Origin: Paenibacillus sp. FSL R5-0766 | GTDB taxonomy: Bacteria > Bacillota > Bacilli > Paenibacillales > Paenibacillaceae | Assembly: GCF_037971845.1 (NCBI RefSeq) | Contig: NZ_CP150227.1 | Location: 3,348,001-3,412,000, forward strand | Direction: 5' to 3' | Length of the DNA stretch: 64,000 nucleotides | Shown here: one piece after another, positions 54,884 through 62,113 of the stretch | How positions within the stretch are numbered: the stretch's first letter is position 1 | How the letters are laid out: every line of letters begins with the position of its first letter | Made by a program: the position numbers and the translations under genes | Notes under the pieces: generated by a model | The model's database searches: none | Told to the model about the DNA's origin: nothing | Seen by the model: only the letters and a program-made list of their open reading frames with translations

Positions 54884-55838
54884 TCTTATTTCACAAGCTT
54901 TGAACAAAGCCCATATGGGAATAATGATCGTGGACAGGCATTTGAAAGTTGTTGTGTGGAATGCCTGGTTGGAGCGCTTTACTGGCAAGAGTGTAGAAGA
55001 GGTACTAGGCTTGAATCTGCTTGAGGTCTGCCCGCGGTTTAAGTCAAATATCTATCTAAATATCTTGCAAAATGCGCTGTATCATGGACAGAGCAGATTT
55101 TGCTCAAGCGCGTTACATAAGGCATTCATTCTTCCTAATGAAGGAGAGGATGAACAATTATTCAGACAAAATATGCATGTTGAACCGCTCTATCATGAAG
55201 ATCGGAGTTATGCCCTCATTCAGATTACTGACATGACACACACCAATACCAGGGTATATAAACTTAAAAATCTGATCAAAGAACTGGAGACGGAGTACGC
55301 CAAAATCAAAATCTCCGAAAAAATCAGCAAGCATTTGTCTTTGCATGATCCACTTACAGGTCTGCCTAATCGTCTTGCTTATAATGACCGTCTTGCCTGG
55401 GCCATCAGTAATGCCAAAAGAAACCATAACAAACTAGCTGTCATGTTTGTGGATGCTGATGGGTTTAAACAAGTGAATGATACATATGGACACCATGTTG
55501 GGGATCAAGTGTTGCTGGAAATGGCAAAGCGATTAAGCGAAACAATTCCAAGTGCGGACACTGTAGCTCGGCTTGGCGGGGACGAATTCATCATTTTAAG
55601 CCATCTAAAAGATGATCACGATGCTGAAGTCATCGCCAAAAGATTGGAAGCTGCATTCAGTACTCATTTCAAAATTGCCGGAAACTATATCAACCTTTCG
55701 ATGAGTATTGGTATCAGCCTATTTCCCAAGCATGGACAGGAGCCTTCCGAACTTCTGAGACATGCGGATGGAGCCATGTACAAGATTAAAAAGAATGGCA
55801 AGAATGGTTACGGAATCTATGAACCTGAAAATGCTTAA
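54876..55838 (+). CDS. PAS-GGDEF diguanylate cyclase
   Basis: 320 residues. N-terminal PAS domain (about 1-120; GIMIVDRHLKVVVWNAWLER) then a short coiled linker and a GGDEF domain (about 155-315) with HDPLTGLPNRLAYNDRL, FVDADGFKQVNDTYGHHVGD and the intact active site RLGGDEF. The RxxD feedback site expected five residues before GGDEF is absent (SADT region), so product inhibition may be lacking. It makes cyclic di-GMP from two GTP. Third gene of the operon, overlapping the CheC-like gene. Confidence 0.93.
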   Translation: MDNLISQALNKAHMGIMIVDRHLKVVVWNAWLERFTGKSVEEVLGLNLLEVCPRFKSNIYLNILQNALYHGQSRFCSSALHKAFILPNEGEDEQLFRQNMHVEPLYHEDRSYALIQITDMTHTNTRVYKLKNLIKELETEYAKIKISEKISKHLSLHDPLTGLPNRLAYNDRLAWAISNAKRNHNKLAVMFVDADGFKQVNDTYGHHVGDQVLLEMAKRLSETIPSADTVARLGGDEFIILSHLKDDHDAEVIAKRLEAAFSTHFKIAGNYINLSMSIGISLFPKHGQEPSELLRHADGAMYKIKKNGKNGYGIYEPENA

Positions 55839-55849
55839 GAAATCTAAAA

Positions 55850-56062
55850 ATGTCTTTTAATAAAGTTGCTATAATAGCAACTTTATTTCTCTATACAATT
55901 AACATAAGAAAAAATACGTTTTCTCCTCTATTACTGTACGGAATGCCGATTATCTTAATCATAGTGGGGTATTTTATATTCAAAGGTTACAAGAAGCGCA
56001 GGGGTGTGAAGACGAACGAGTCGGTGGCTCCTGATGGTCAGCAAGCTAATATTAAACCATAG
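55850..56062 (+). CDS. Small putative membrane protein, doubtful
   Basis: 70 codons with two hydrophobic stretches (VAIIATLFLYTI, MPIILIIVGYFIF) and a basic tail KGYKKRRG. There is no ribosome site and the first codons overlap the terminator at 55859; a start at the ATG of 55943 would give 39 residues with one helix. A second terminator at 56113 suggests the stretch is transcribed. Not recognised. Confidence 0.3.
   Translation: MSFNKVAIIATLFLYTINIRKNTFSPLLLYGMPIILIIVGYFIFKGYKKRRGVKTNESVAPDGQQANIKP
55859..55887 (+). terminator. Terminator of the CheY-CheC-GGDEF operon
   Basis: Perfect 13-base arms AATAAAGTTGCTA / TAGCAACTTTATT with a three-base loop; T-rich descending arm. Confidence 0.75.
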
Positions 56063-56112
56063 GATTAATGTTGCTACCACAATATTGAGAGGGACCAGAG
56101 TATGGCCCGATT

Positions 56113-56138
56113 GAGGCCGCTATATTAGCGGCTTTTTT
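56113..56138 (+). terminator. Terminator
   Basis: Stem GCCGCT / AGCGGC with a five-base loop and six T. Confidence 0.88.
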
Positions 56139-56143
56139 GGATT

Positions 56144-56224
56144 TTAAATAAGTAGAAGTCTGAAAGAGGCGATAGTCAACACAACAATAGGGATCACAAA
56201 ACCCAATATCACATTCAACAACAT
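56144..56224 (-). CDS. Candidate 26-residue hydrophobic peptide
   Basis: On the minus strand an ATG ten bases after GGGAGTG opens 26 codons, starting MLLNVILGFVIPIVVLTIAS and ending in a short Leu/Ile-rich tail. It is almost wholly hydrophobic with one Arg, the size and look of type I toxin or small membrane peptides. An inverted repeat (AGTCAACA..ACAATAG / CTATTGTTGACT) spans the start region. No antitoxin RNA can be shown. Could be chance. Confidence 0.4.
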   Translation of the reverse strand: MLLNVILGFVIPIVVLTIASFRLLLI

Positions 56225-56323
56225 AGAATTAATCACTCCCTTGTGGATGGTTTCACTATTGTTGACTGAAATACATCTTATAAATATGTCTTTGATGTTA
56301 AGGTAAGAAAACTAGCGAATCTA

Positions 56324-56352
56324 TTTCAAAAAAACTGGAACAGTGTTATGAT
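56324..56352 (+). promoter_or_regulatory. Probable promoter of the secreted protein gene
   Basis: TTTCAA - 17 bases - TATGAT, with a TG one base before the -10. It lies 110 bases before the start codon at 56462. Confidence 0.5.
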
Positions 56353-56461
56353 ATAAAAGGAAAATAAATCTAATTATTACAATAAATTTAATATATTTAC
56401 AGAGAGGGATTAAAGATTGAAACTATAATCCAAATATTTTTTATTATGAGGAGGATAAACT

Positions 56462-57259
56462 ATGAATAAGAGAAAAACGAAGAAAGTTAGTACGGTAATG
56501 ATTTGTATTCTATCGTTATTTTTGGCATCTTCAACAGTCCTGGCTAATACTGCATCTTCACCGTATAGTACACCCAAAATTAAGGGACACACGTACACTT
56601 TCACATCTGAAGTATGGACTCGAAATTTTACTACAGGTACGACTGCTGAAGCCGTTGCATCAGTGAAGGCTTCAGCAAGTGTTCCAAATGGATATATGGG
56701 AGCTATGGCTAGATTGTACACATCTGGCGGAAGCTTAAAAGCTTCAAGTTCCATGACATATAATACGTCGAAAACCTCTAGTTTTTTTGTCTACTCTCCA
56801 AGAATAACGACTAAAACGACGTATTATGCTCAGAACGTTGGTGAATTCTATAATGGGAATGGATACACTCGGTATACTGGATACAAGTCGCCACACTTAA
56901 AGTTATCGAACGTAAATTCATCAAATGTTTTATTTGAAAACAACACTGAAACATCGGAAACGATTCACGAATTATTGCTTCAAACTAAATATGATGTCAA
57001 TTCACACGGCGATACCTATGGCTCAGCATTATCTGAACCAATCATTGGGGTTGAACCCGATTTGATTGCTGCAATTGGCACCAATGGAATCGAGGGTTAT
57101 CTAAAAGCTGAAGATCTTACACCTAAAATCACTACCATCGAAGAAGCCTTAGCACAAACACAAGTGAATGGTACTGTTCGAACGATTCATTTGTATGGTG
57201 TAGAAGGAGACAATATTATTGGAGAATTTGATGTAGTTACTGATTATAAAGTAGAATAG
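56462..57259 (+). CDS. Secreted protein of unknown function
   Basis: 265 residues; ATG behind GAGGAGG. Signal peptide ending LASSTVLANTA (about 31). The next 120 residues are Thr/Ser/Tyr-rich and beta-like (TYTFTSEVWTRNFTTGTTAE, KTTYYAQNVGEFYNGNGYTR), the last 100 mixed and acidic. No catalytic motif, repeat or anchor was recognised. The gene is more AT-rich than its neighbours and stands alone between terminators, so it may have been acquired separately. Confidence 0.8.
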   Translation: MNKRKTKKVSTVMICILSLFLASSTVLANTASSPYSTPKIKGHTYTFTSEVWTRNFTTGTTAEAVASVKASASVPNGYMGAMARLYTSGGSLKASSSMTYNTSKTSSFFVYSPRITTKTTYYAQNVGEFYNGNGYTRYTGYKSPHLKLSNVNSSNVLFENNTETSETIHELLLQTKYDVNSHGDTYGSALSEPIIGVEPDLIAAIGTNGIEGYLKAEDLTPKITTIEEALAQTQVNGTVRTIHLYGVEGDNIIGEFDVVTDYKVE

Positions 57260-57275
57260 AAATTTTCCAGAGTAA

Positions 57276-57302
57276 AAGAGCCGCTAAATTTGCGGCTTTT
57301 TT
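57276..57302 (+). terminator. Terminator after secreted protein
   Basis: Stem AGCCGC / GCGGCT with seven-base loop and six T. Confidence 0.88.
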
Positions 57303-57332
57303 GGGTTAAGCTATCCATTTTAATTAAGTTGC

Positions 57333-57677
57333 TTAGCCGTATTCTTTGCCAAAGTCCTCCATCTTTTCAAGGATCGGTAGTAACTTCATTCCCTTGTCTG
57401 TTAACGAATACTCAACTCGCGGAGGAACTTCCGGATATACATCACGTTGAATAACACCATCATTCTCTAACTCTTTAAGCTGCTTTGTGAGGGAGCCTTG
57501 AGACAGATCTCCAAGGAATTTTTTGATATCCGTATATCGCCGTGTTTCGTCTTTTAGGTACCATAAGATAAAATATTTCCAACGCCCAGAAAGGACATTC
57601 TGAGTAAAAGCAATGGCGTACATGTCACTTTTTCCATCTATAAACTCTTGTTCAAATCCTTCATTGCAAACTCTCAT
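57333..57677 (-). CDS. HxlR-family transcriptional regulator
   Basis: 114 residues, typical size. Winged helix signature: VLSGRWKYFILWYLKDETRR, LTKQLKELENDGVIQRDVYP, PRVEYSLTDKGMKLLPIL. One Cys near the N-terminus (VCNEG) fits the thiol- or aldehyde-sensing members of this family. AGGAGT precedes the ATG. It points away from the Gfo/Idh gene, with the first MarR-type palindrome between them. Confidence 0.93.
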   Translation of the reverse strand: MRVCNEGFEQEFIDGKSDMYAIAFTQNVLSGRWKYFILWYLKDETRRYTDIKKFLGDLSQGSLTKQLKELENDGVIQRDVYPEVPPRVEYSLTDKGMKLLPILEKMEDFGKEYG

Positions 57678-57837
57678 TCATATCACTCCTGATCCAAAGG
57701 TACAAAAAGATGTACTATGTTCATTTAAATTGCCCTCTTTGCAAACAAAACAAATACACCTATGATGGTGTCAACACCAAAACAATTTTAGTTTACCTAA
57801 AATGTGAAAGAATAATAATGTTATCTCGATTGAATAG

Positions 57838-57849
57838 TTAGCAAGCTAA
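57838..57849. promoter_or_regulatory. MarR-type operator copy 1 (TTAGC-AA-GCTAA)
   Basis: Near-perfect palindrome TTAGCAAGCTAA, 95 bases before the Gfo/Idh start. Same motif before the monooxygenase and MarR genes. Confidence 0.65.
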
Positions 57850-57943
57850 ATAAAATATATCATAGAAATGAGTGACTTATAAGGGCTGGAGACAAATCAA
57901 TATTCAATCATACTGTAAATATTAACAAGGGAGATGTTTAACA

Positions 57944-59047
57944 ATGAGTAAAAAAATTCGTACAGGTATCATAGGAGCATCCATTAATAACGGGTGGGCG
58001 AGCGGAACCCATATTCCAGCTATTCAGCATTTGGATGAATTCGAGCTTACAGCGGTTGGGACAAGTAATATGGTGAGTGCAAAGAAAAGCGCAGAAGCTT
58101 TCCGGGCAGATCATGGCTTTGATAATATGGAGGAGTTGGCTCAGCACCCTGATGTGGATATGGTTGTTGTCAGTATTAACGTCAAGGAACATTATAATGC
58201 AGTCAAAGCCATCGCTCCTGCTGGCAAACCAATCTATTGTGAATGGCCACTGGGTTCTAATACAGAGGAAGCGCTTGAAATGCAGGAATGGGTAGCATCC
58301 GCACAACTGCCAAATGCAATTGGATTACAGGCTAGACAAGCCCCGGCCCTTCAATACGTAAAAGATTTATTGGCAGACGGTTATGTCGGTAAAGTGTTAT
58401 CTGCCAACCTGAAGATCTCCATAGATGGCATGGGTGGTGTTGGTGACAAGTCGACTGCGTACTTGTATGACCGGAAAGTTGGAGGGAACTTGCTGACCAT
58501 TGTAGGGGGCCATAATCTGGATGCCTTCACTTTCATGCTTGGGGACTTTACAGAATTGTCTGCCACCACAGCTCAACAGTTTCCAGAAGTTGAATTGGTA
58601 GATATTCAGAAAGTCATCAAGAAAACAACGGATGATCAGATCATGATTACAGGAAAATTGACTAATGGGGCAGCAGCCAGTGTCCATATTCAAGGTGGAG
58701 TCAAACATCAGACAGGACTCACACTTGAAATCTTCGGAGAAAACGGCACGATTGTTCTGAGCGCCCCTGCATCCATTCAATTCGGATCACATCAATTACG
58801 CGGTGCAGGATCTACGGACAACGAGCTTCGTGAACTAACCATTCCCGATGCCTATTACTCGGCTCCAAATTCTCTATATAACGACTCCGGATTTGTTCTA
58901 AACATGGCTCAGGCTTATCGCAAGTTTGCCAAAGATATTCAAGAAGGCACTACCTTAGCACCTACTTTCGAGGATGCGGTGAAACTACATCAGTTACTGG
59001 ATGCCGTCGAGAAATCAGCCCAGACCGGTGAACGTCAATATCTATAA
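57944..59047 (+). CDS. Gfo/Idh/MocA-family NAD(P)-dependent oxidoreductase
   Basis: 367 residues; ATG behind AAGGGAG. Rossmann start TGIIGASINNGWASGTHIPA, then the family segment KPIYCEWPLGSNTEEA in place of the usual EKPxA, and a C-terminal alpha/beta domain (VGGNLLTIVGGHNLDAFTFM). These enzymes oxidise or reduce sugar-like or other small carbonyl substrates. The Glu-Trp-Pro variant of EKP lacks the usual catalytic Lys, which is worth noting. Neighbours are redox enzymes sharing its operator, so it may belong to a detoxification pathway rather than sugar metabolism. Confidence 0.9.
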   Translation: MSKKIRTGIIGASINNGWASGTHIPAIQHLDEFELTAVGTSNMVSAKKSAEAFRADHGFDNMEELAQHPDVDMVVVSINVKEHYNAVKAIAPAGKPIYCEWPLGSNTEEALEMQEWVASAQLPNAIGLQARQAPALQYVKDLLADGYVGKVLSANLKISIDGMGGVGDKSTAYLYDRKVGGNLLTIVGGHNLDAFTFMLGDFTELSATTAQQFPEVELVDIQKVIKKTTDDQIMITGKLTNGAAASVHIQGGVKHQTGLTLEIFGENGTIVLSAPASIQFGSHQLRGAGSTDNELRELTIPDAYYSAPNSLYNDSGFVLNMAQAYRKFAKDIQEGTTLAPTFEDAVKLHQLLDAVEKSAQTGERQYL

Positions 59048-59087
59048 CCCTGCCTCAACGGGAACAAAATCGGATCCATCCATATAC

Positions 59088-59099
59088 TTAGCATGCTAA
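59088..59099. promoter_or_regulatory. MarR-type operator copy 2 (TTAGC-AT-GCTAA)
   Basis: Perfect palindrome TTAGCATGCTAA, 63 bases before the monooxygenase start. Confidence 0.7.
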
Positions 59100-59161
59100 A
59101 TATATTCGCGCTATAGTAAGGGCACACATTGTGCCTTTCCAGAACGAAGGAGAAAATCGTT

Positions 59162-60508
59162 ATGAAAAAAAGAAGTGAAATGCAACTGGCTTTACAGATG
59201 GTTTCGGGTTATGGAGCCGAATTTAGCGCATGGAGAATGCCTGGCACGGATCCTGCAGCTTACACCAATATGGATAGTTATGTAGAACGGGCTAAATTAG
59301 CTGAACAAGGAAAATTTCAAATGATTTTCATCGCTGATACTCCAGCATTATCCAATAATTTAGGCCCACAGACGCCTATGTTTCCTATGGACCCCATGTT
59401 GGCACTTATGGCAGTAGCAAGAGAGACACAACACATCGGGCTTGTTGCTACCCTATCTACAACATTCAATTATCCCTACAACATTGCACGTCAGTTCAAA
59501 GCACTGGATGTTATCAGTCATGGACGTGTCGGATGGAATGCGGTTACCACATCCGATCCCCTAGCGGCGGCTAATTTCGGTGCCCGGGTTGAAAATCGCC
59601 AAGAACGCTATGACAAGGCACATGAAAGCATACAAATTGTTCAGGCCTTGTGGGGGAGTTGGGAGCCAGACGCTTGGACGTTAGATGTAGAAGGAGGGGA
59701 ATATGCTGATATGGACAAAATCCAGCCTATTAACCTTCAGGGTCAATATTATGCATCTCGTGGTCCTTTGCCCATTCCCCCCTCTGAGCAAGGGCAGCCA
59801 GTAATTTTCCAGGCAGGGGGAGGAGGAGAAGGATTAGAATTAGCTGGGAAATATGCTTCCGGAGTGTACGCCAATCCTTATGATATTACGTCTGCTCGTG
59901 AACACAGACAAGCCATAAGGCAAAGTGCTGCCCGTTTTGGTCGAAACCCCGATGATATTAAAATGTTTGCAGGTTTTATGTTTTCTCTGGCTTCAACGGA
60001 GGAAGAAGCTCTGGATCGTCGGAAACAGCTTATGAGTTTTAATCCCCAGGAAATCCCCAGCAGGGTAAGTTACCTCGGCTCCATGGTTGGTTTACCCTTA
60101 TCGGTAAACTCCGTAGATATAGATCAACCTTTAGCGGCAGACTTGTTGAAAAATGCATATGCCAACCCCATGGACCCACGTTCTCCGAGAGCCTTAAAGT
60201 TATTAAAAGAAGGACTCTCTGTAAGGGATGTTCTCGCTCACGGGGTCATCAACTATCATCCGGTTGTTGCAGGCACCCCGACACAGGTTGCTGACTTCTT
60301 GGAAGAATGGTTTTTGGCTGAAGCCTGTGACGGATTCTCAGTTGTGCCCGATGTATCTTTTGATGGCGTTGCAGATTTTGTGAATCAGGTAGTACCTATC
60401 TTGCAGGAACGCGGTTTGTTCCATAAGGAATATGAAGGAAAAACACTACGCGAGAATATGGGCGTTCCTTACGAATACGGATTGCAGGAACATGGAATCA
60501 ACGAATAA
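59162..60508 (+). CDS. FMN-dependent monooxygenase, NtaA/SnaA/DszA type (luciferase-like)
   Basis: 448 residues from the ATG behind AAGGAG; eleven more codons are open upstream. Markers of the group: FQMIFIADTPALSNN, GLVATLSTTFNYPYNIARQF, DVISHGRVGWNAVTTSDPLA, GQPVIFQAGGGGEGLELAGK, VVAGTPTQVADFLEEWF. These use reduced FMN from a separate reductase to oxygenate small molecules such as chelators or sulfur compounds. The nitroreductase encoded 15 bases downstream could supply FMNH2. Substrate unknown. Operator copy 2 lies in the promoter region. Confidence 0.93.
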   Translation: MKKRSEMQLALQMVSGYGAEFSAWRMPGTDPAAYTNMDSYVERAKLAEQGKFQMIFIADTPALSNNLGPQTPMFPMDPMLALMAVARETQHIGLVATLSTTFNYPYNIARQFKALDVISHGRVGWNAVTTSDPLAAANFGARVENRQERYDKAHESIQIVQALWGSWEPDAWTLDVEGGEYADMDKIQPINLQGQYYASRGPLPIPPSEQGQPVIFQAGGGGEGLELAGKYASGVYANPYDITSAREHRQAIRQSAARFGRNPDDIKMFAGFMFSLASTEEEALDRRKQLMSFNPQEIPSRVSYLGSMVGLPLSVNSVDIDQPLAADLLKNAYANPMDPRSPRALKLLKEGLSVRDVLAHGVINYHPVVAGTPTQVADFLEEWFLAEACDGFSVVPDVSFDGVADFVNQVVPILQERGLFHKEYEGKTLRENMGVPYEYGLQEHGINE

Positions 60509-60523
60509 AGGAGAGGTTTTTTA

Positions 60524-61264
60524 ATGAATAACACACTCGAATTGCTTCAAAACCATACATCGTTTCGTTCTTACACATCTCAACCCCTAACTGATGAACA
60601 AATAGATGCAATATTTCAGGCAGCAAATCAGACTTCATCGTTCAGTCTTCTGCAGGCGGTATCCATTATACGCATCACAGATCCAGTACTTCGAAAAAAA
60701 GTCAGACATCTGTGTGTCGATCAACCCTATATTGAAGAAGCGGCCGAATTCTGGGTCTTCTGTGCAGATTTCAACCGAAATCATGAAATCGCTCCGGATG
60801 TGGATATTGAATATATTGAATTTCTGTTGATTGGTTCATTCGATGCTGGCCTGATGGCACAAAATGCGTTAACCGCGGCTGAATCGTTGGGACTTGGCGG
60901 AGTGTTCATTGGTGGGGTCAGAGCTAATATTAGCGAACTATCTGACGCATTGAATTTACCTAAATATGTTATCCCTCTGGTGGGATTATGTATCGGTAAT
61001 CCAGCTGGAGATAAGCCGGAACTGAAACCTCGGCTCCCTCAATCCATGGTATTGCTTGATAATCAATACCAACCAATGGATCAAGAGAAATTAGCAATTT
61101 ATGATGAGACCATGCTGAAGTATTATGAAAATCGTCCGACGAGAGCTCCTTTCACCGTAAAAAAAGTAAAAGGATGGAGTGACCATATCCAGGATCACCT
61201 CGAGAGAAGTATTCAACCGCAAATGATGACCTATTTGAACAAGCAAGGTTTTGCCAAAAAATAA
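60524..61264 (+). CDS. NfsA/FRP-type nitroreductase or flavin reductase
   Basis: 246 residues; ATG behind AAAGGAG. N-terminal LLQNHTSFRSYTSQPLTDEQ and AANQTSSFSLLQAVSIIRI, core ESLGLGGVFIGGVRANISEL, C-terminal LKPRLPQSMVLL match NADPH nitroreductases of the NfsA/FRP group, which bind FMN and reduce nitro compounds, quinones or free flavin. It is the probable partner of the monooxygenase, in the same transcription unit. Confidence 0.92.
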   Translation: MNNTLELLQNHTSFRSYTSQPLTDEQIDAIFQAANQTSSFSLLQAVSIIRITDPVLRKKVRHLCVDQPYIEEAAEFWVFCADFNRNHEIAPDVDIEYIEFLLIGSFDAGLMAQNALTAAESLGLGGVFIGGVRANISELSDALNLPKYVIPLVGLCIGNPAGDKPELKPRLPQSMVLLDNQYQPMDQEKLAIYDETMLKYYENRPTRAPFTVKKVKGWSDHIQDHLERSIQPQMMTYLNKQGFAKK

Positions 61265-61359
61265 GGACTAAACCAATCTTTCGGGTGAAACTTGGATAGG
61301 AAAAGGCCCTTAAAGACGACACTAAGGTAAATTGACACCTGTATATCTCCATGATACAT

Positions 61360-61371
61360 TTAGTCTGCTAA
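61360..61371. promoter_or_regulatory. MarR-type operator copy 3 (TTAGT-CT-GCTAA)
   Basis: TTAGTCTGCTAA, one half-site mismatch, 32 bases before the MarR start. Suggests self-regulation. Confidence 0.6.
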
Positions 61372-61402
61372 ATATAATTCGGATGTTAGGGAGGGATCGT
61401 TT

Positions 61403-61828
61403 ATGACAGATACAGTAGATTGTGAAATTCGACAGTCTTTAGATCGAATTTCCTCCCAAATGCGACGAAATTATAGTGAATCTCTACGGGAACTTAATCT
61501 CTATGTAGGACAAGATAATCTGTTGTATCGGCTGTGGTTGGGTGATGGGGTAACCCAGATGCAACTAAGTGAACATATGAAATGCGAACCACCAACGATT
61601 ACAAACATGGTCAAATCACTGGAGCAGAACGGATTTATATATCGCAAACGTGATGTACAGGATGCAAGGATTATGCGTATCTTTTTAACCGATAAGGGCA
61701 AAGAATTAGAAAAACCGGTTGAGTATAAATGGAGAGAGCAGCAAGAGAAACTACTTCAATCCATTTCTTCGGAAGATCGGCTGATATTGAGGCAATTCAT
61801 GCAACAAATGGAGCGAAATATCTTATAA
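61403..61828 (+). CDS. MarR-family transcriptional regulator
   Basis: 141 residues; ATG behind TTAGGGAGGG. Winged helix: TQMQLSEHMKCEPPTITNMV, KSLEQNGFIYRKRDVQDARI, MRIFLTDKGKELEKPV. Cys in HMKCEPP in the recognition-helix region could be redox-sensitive, as in some oxidant-sensing MarR proteins; that is inference. It likely represses itself, the monooxygenase-nitroreductase pair and the Gfo/Idh gene through the TTAGC palindromes. Confidence 0.92.
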   Translation: MTDTVDCEIRQSLDRISSQMRRNYSESLRELNLYVGQDNLLYRLWLGDGVTQMQLSEHMKCEPPTITNMVKSLEQNGFIYRKRDVQDARIMRIFLTDKGKELEKPVEYKWREQQEKLLQSISSEDRLILRQFMQQMERNIL

Positions 61829-61871
61829 CTTATGCCAAGCTTACGCAAGCTAAATGAAATGAACGAAACTG

Positions 61872-61897
61872 AGCCGCTATTATAGCGGCTTTTTTTA
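61872..61897 (+). terminator. Terminator after MarR
   Basis: Stem AGCCGCTA / TAGCGGCT with seven T. Confidence 0.9.
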
Positions 61898-62113
61898 TTG
61901 CCAATAGCTATACATCCTTGCCAGAACAAAGAATTTGTACTGTCAGTTTCGGAATTTACGATTACACCTCTAATGCTGGGATAAGATTGTGATAATTCAA
62001 GTTAATTTTGTTCATTTAGATGTTTAAGAGATTACAGTACACTGAAAGAACATACAAACGGAACACACTAAACATGAAAATGTGAGGAATTATAATTCGT
62101 TGGAGGTTTTAAC

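Noticed and set aside
61841..61854. Fourth MarR operator (TTACGCAAGCTAA) after the MarR gene
   Set aside because: One half-site is poor and it lies between a stop codon and a terminator, not in a promoter.
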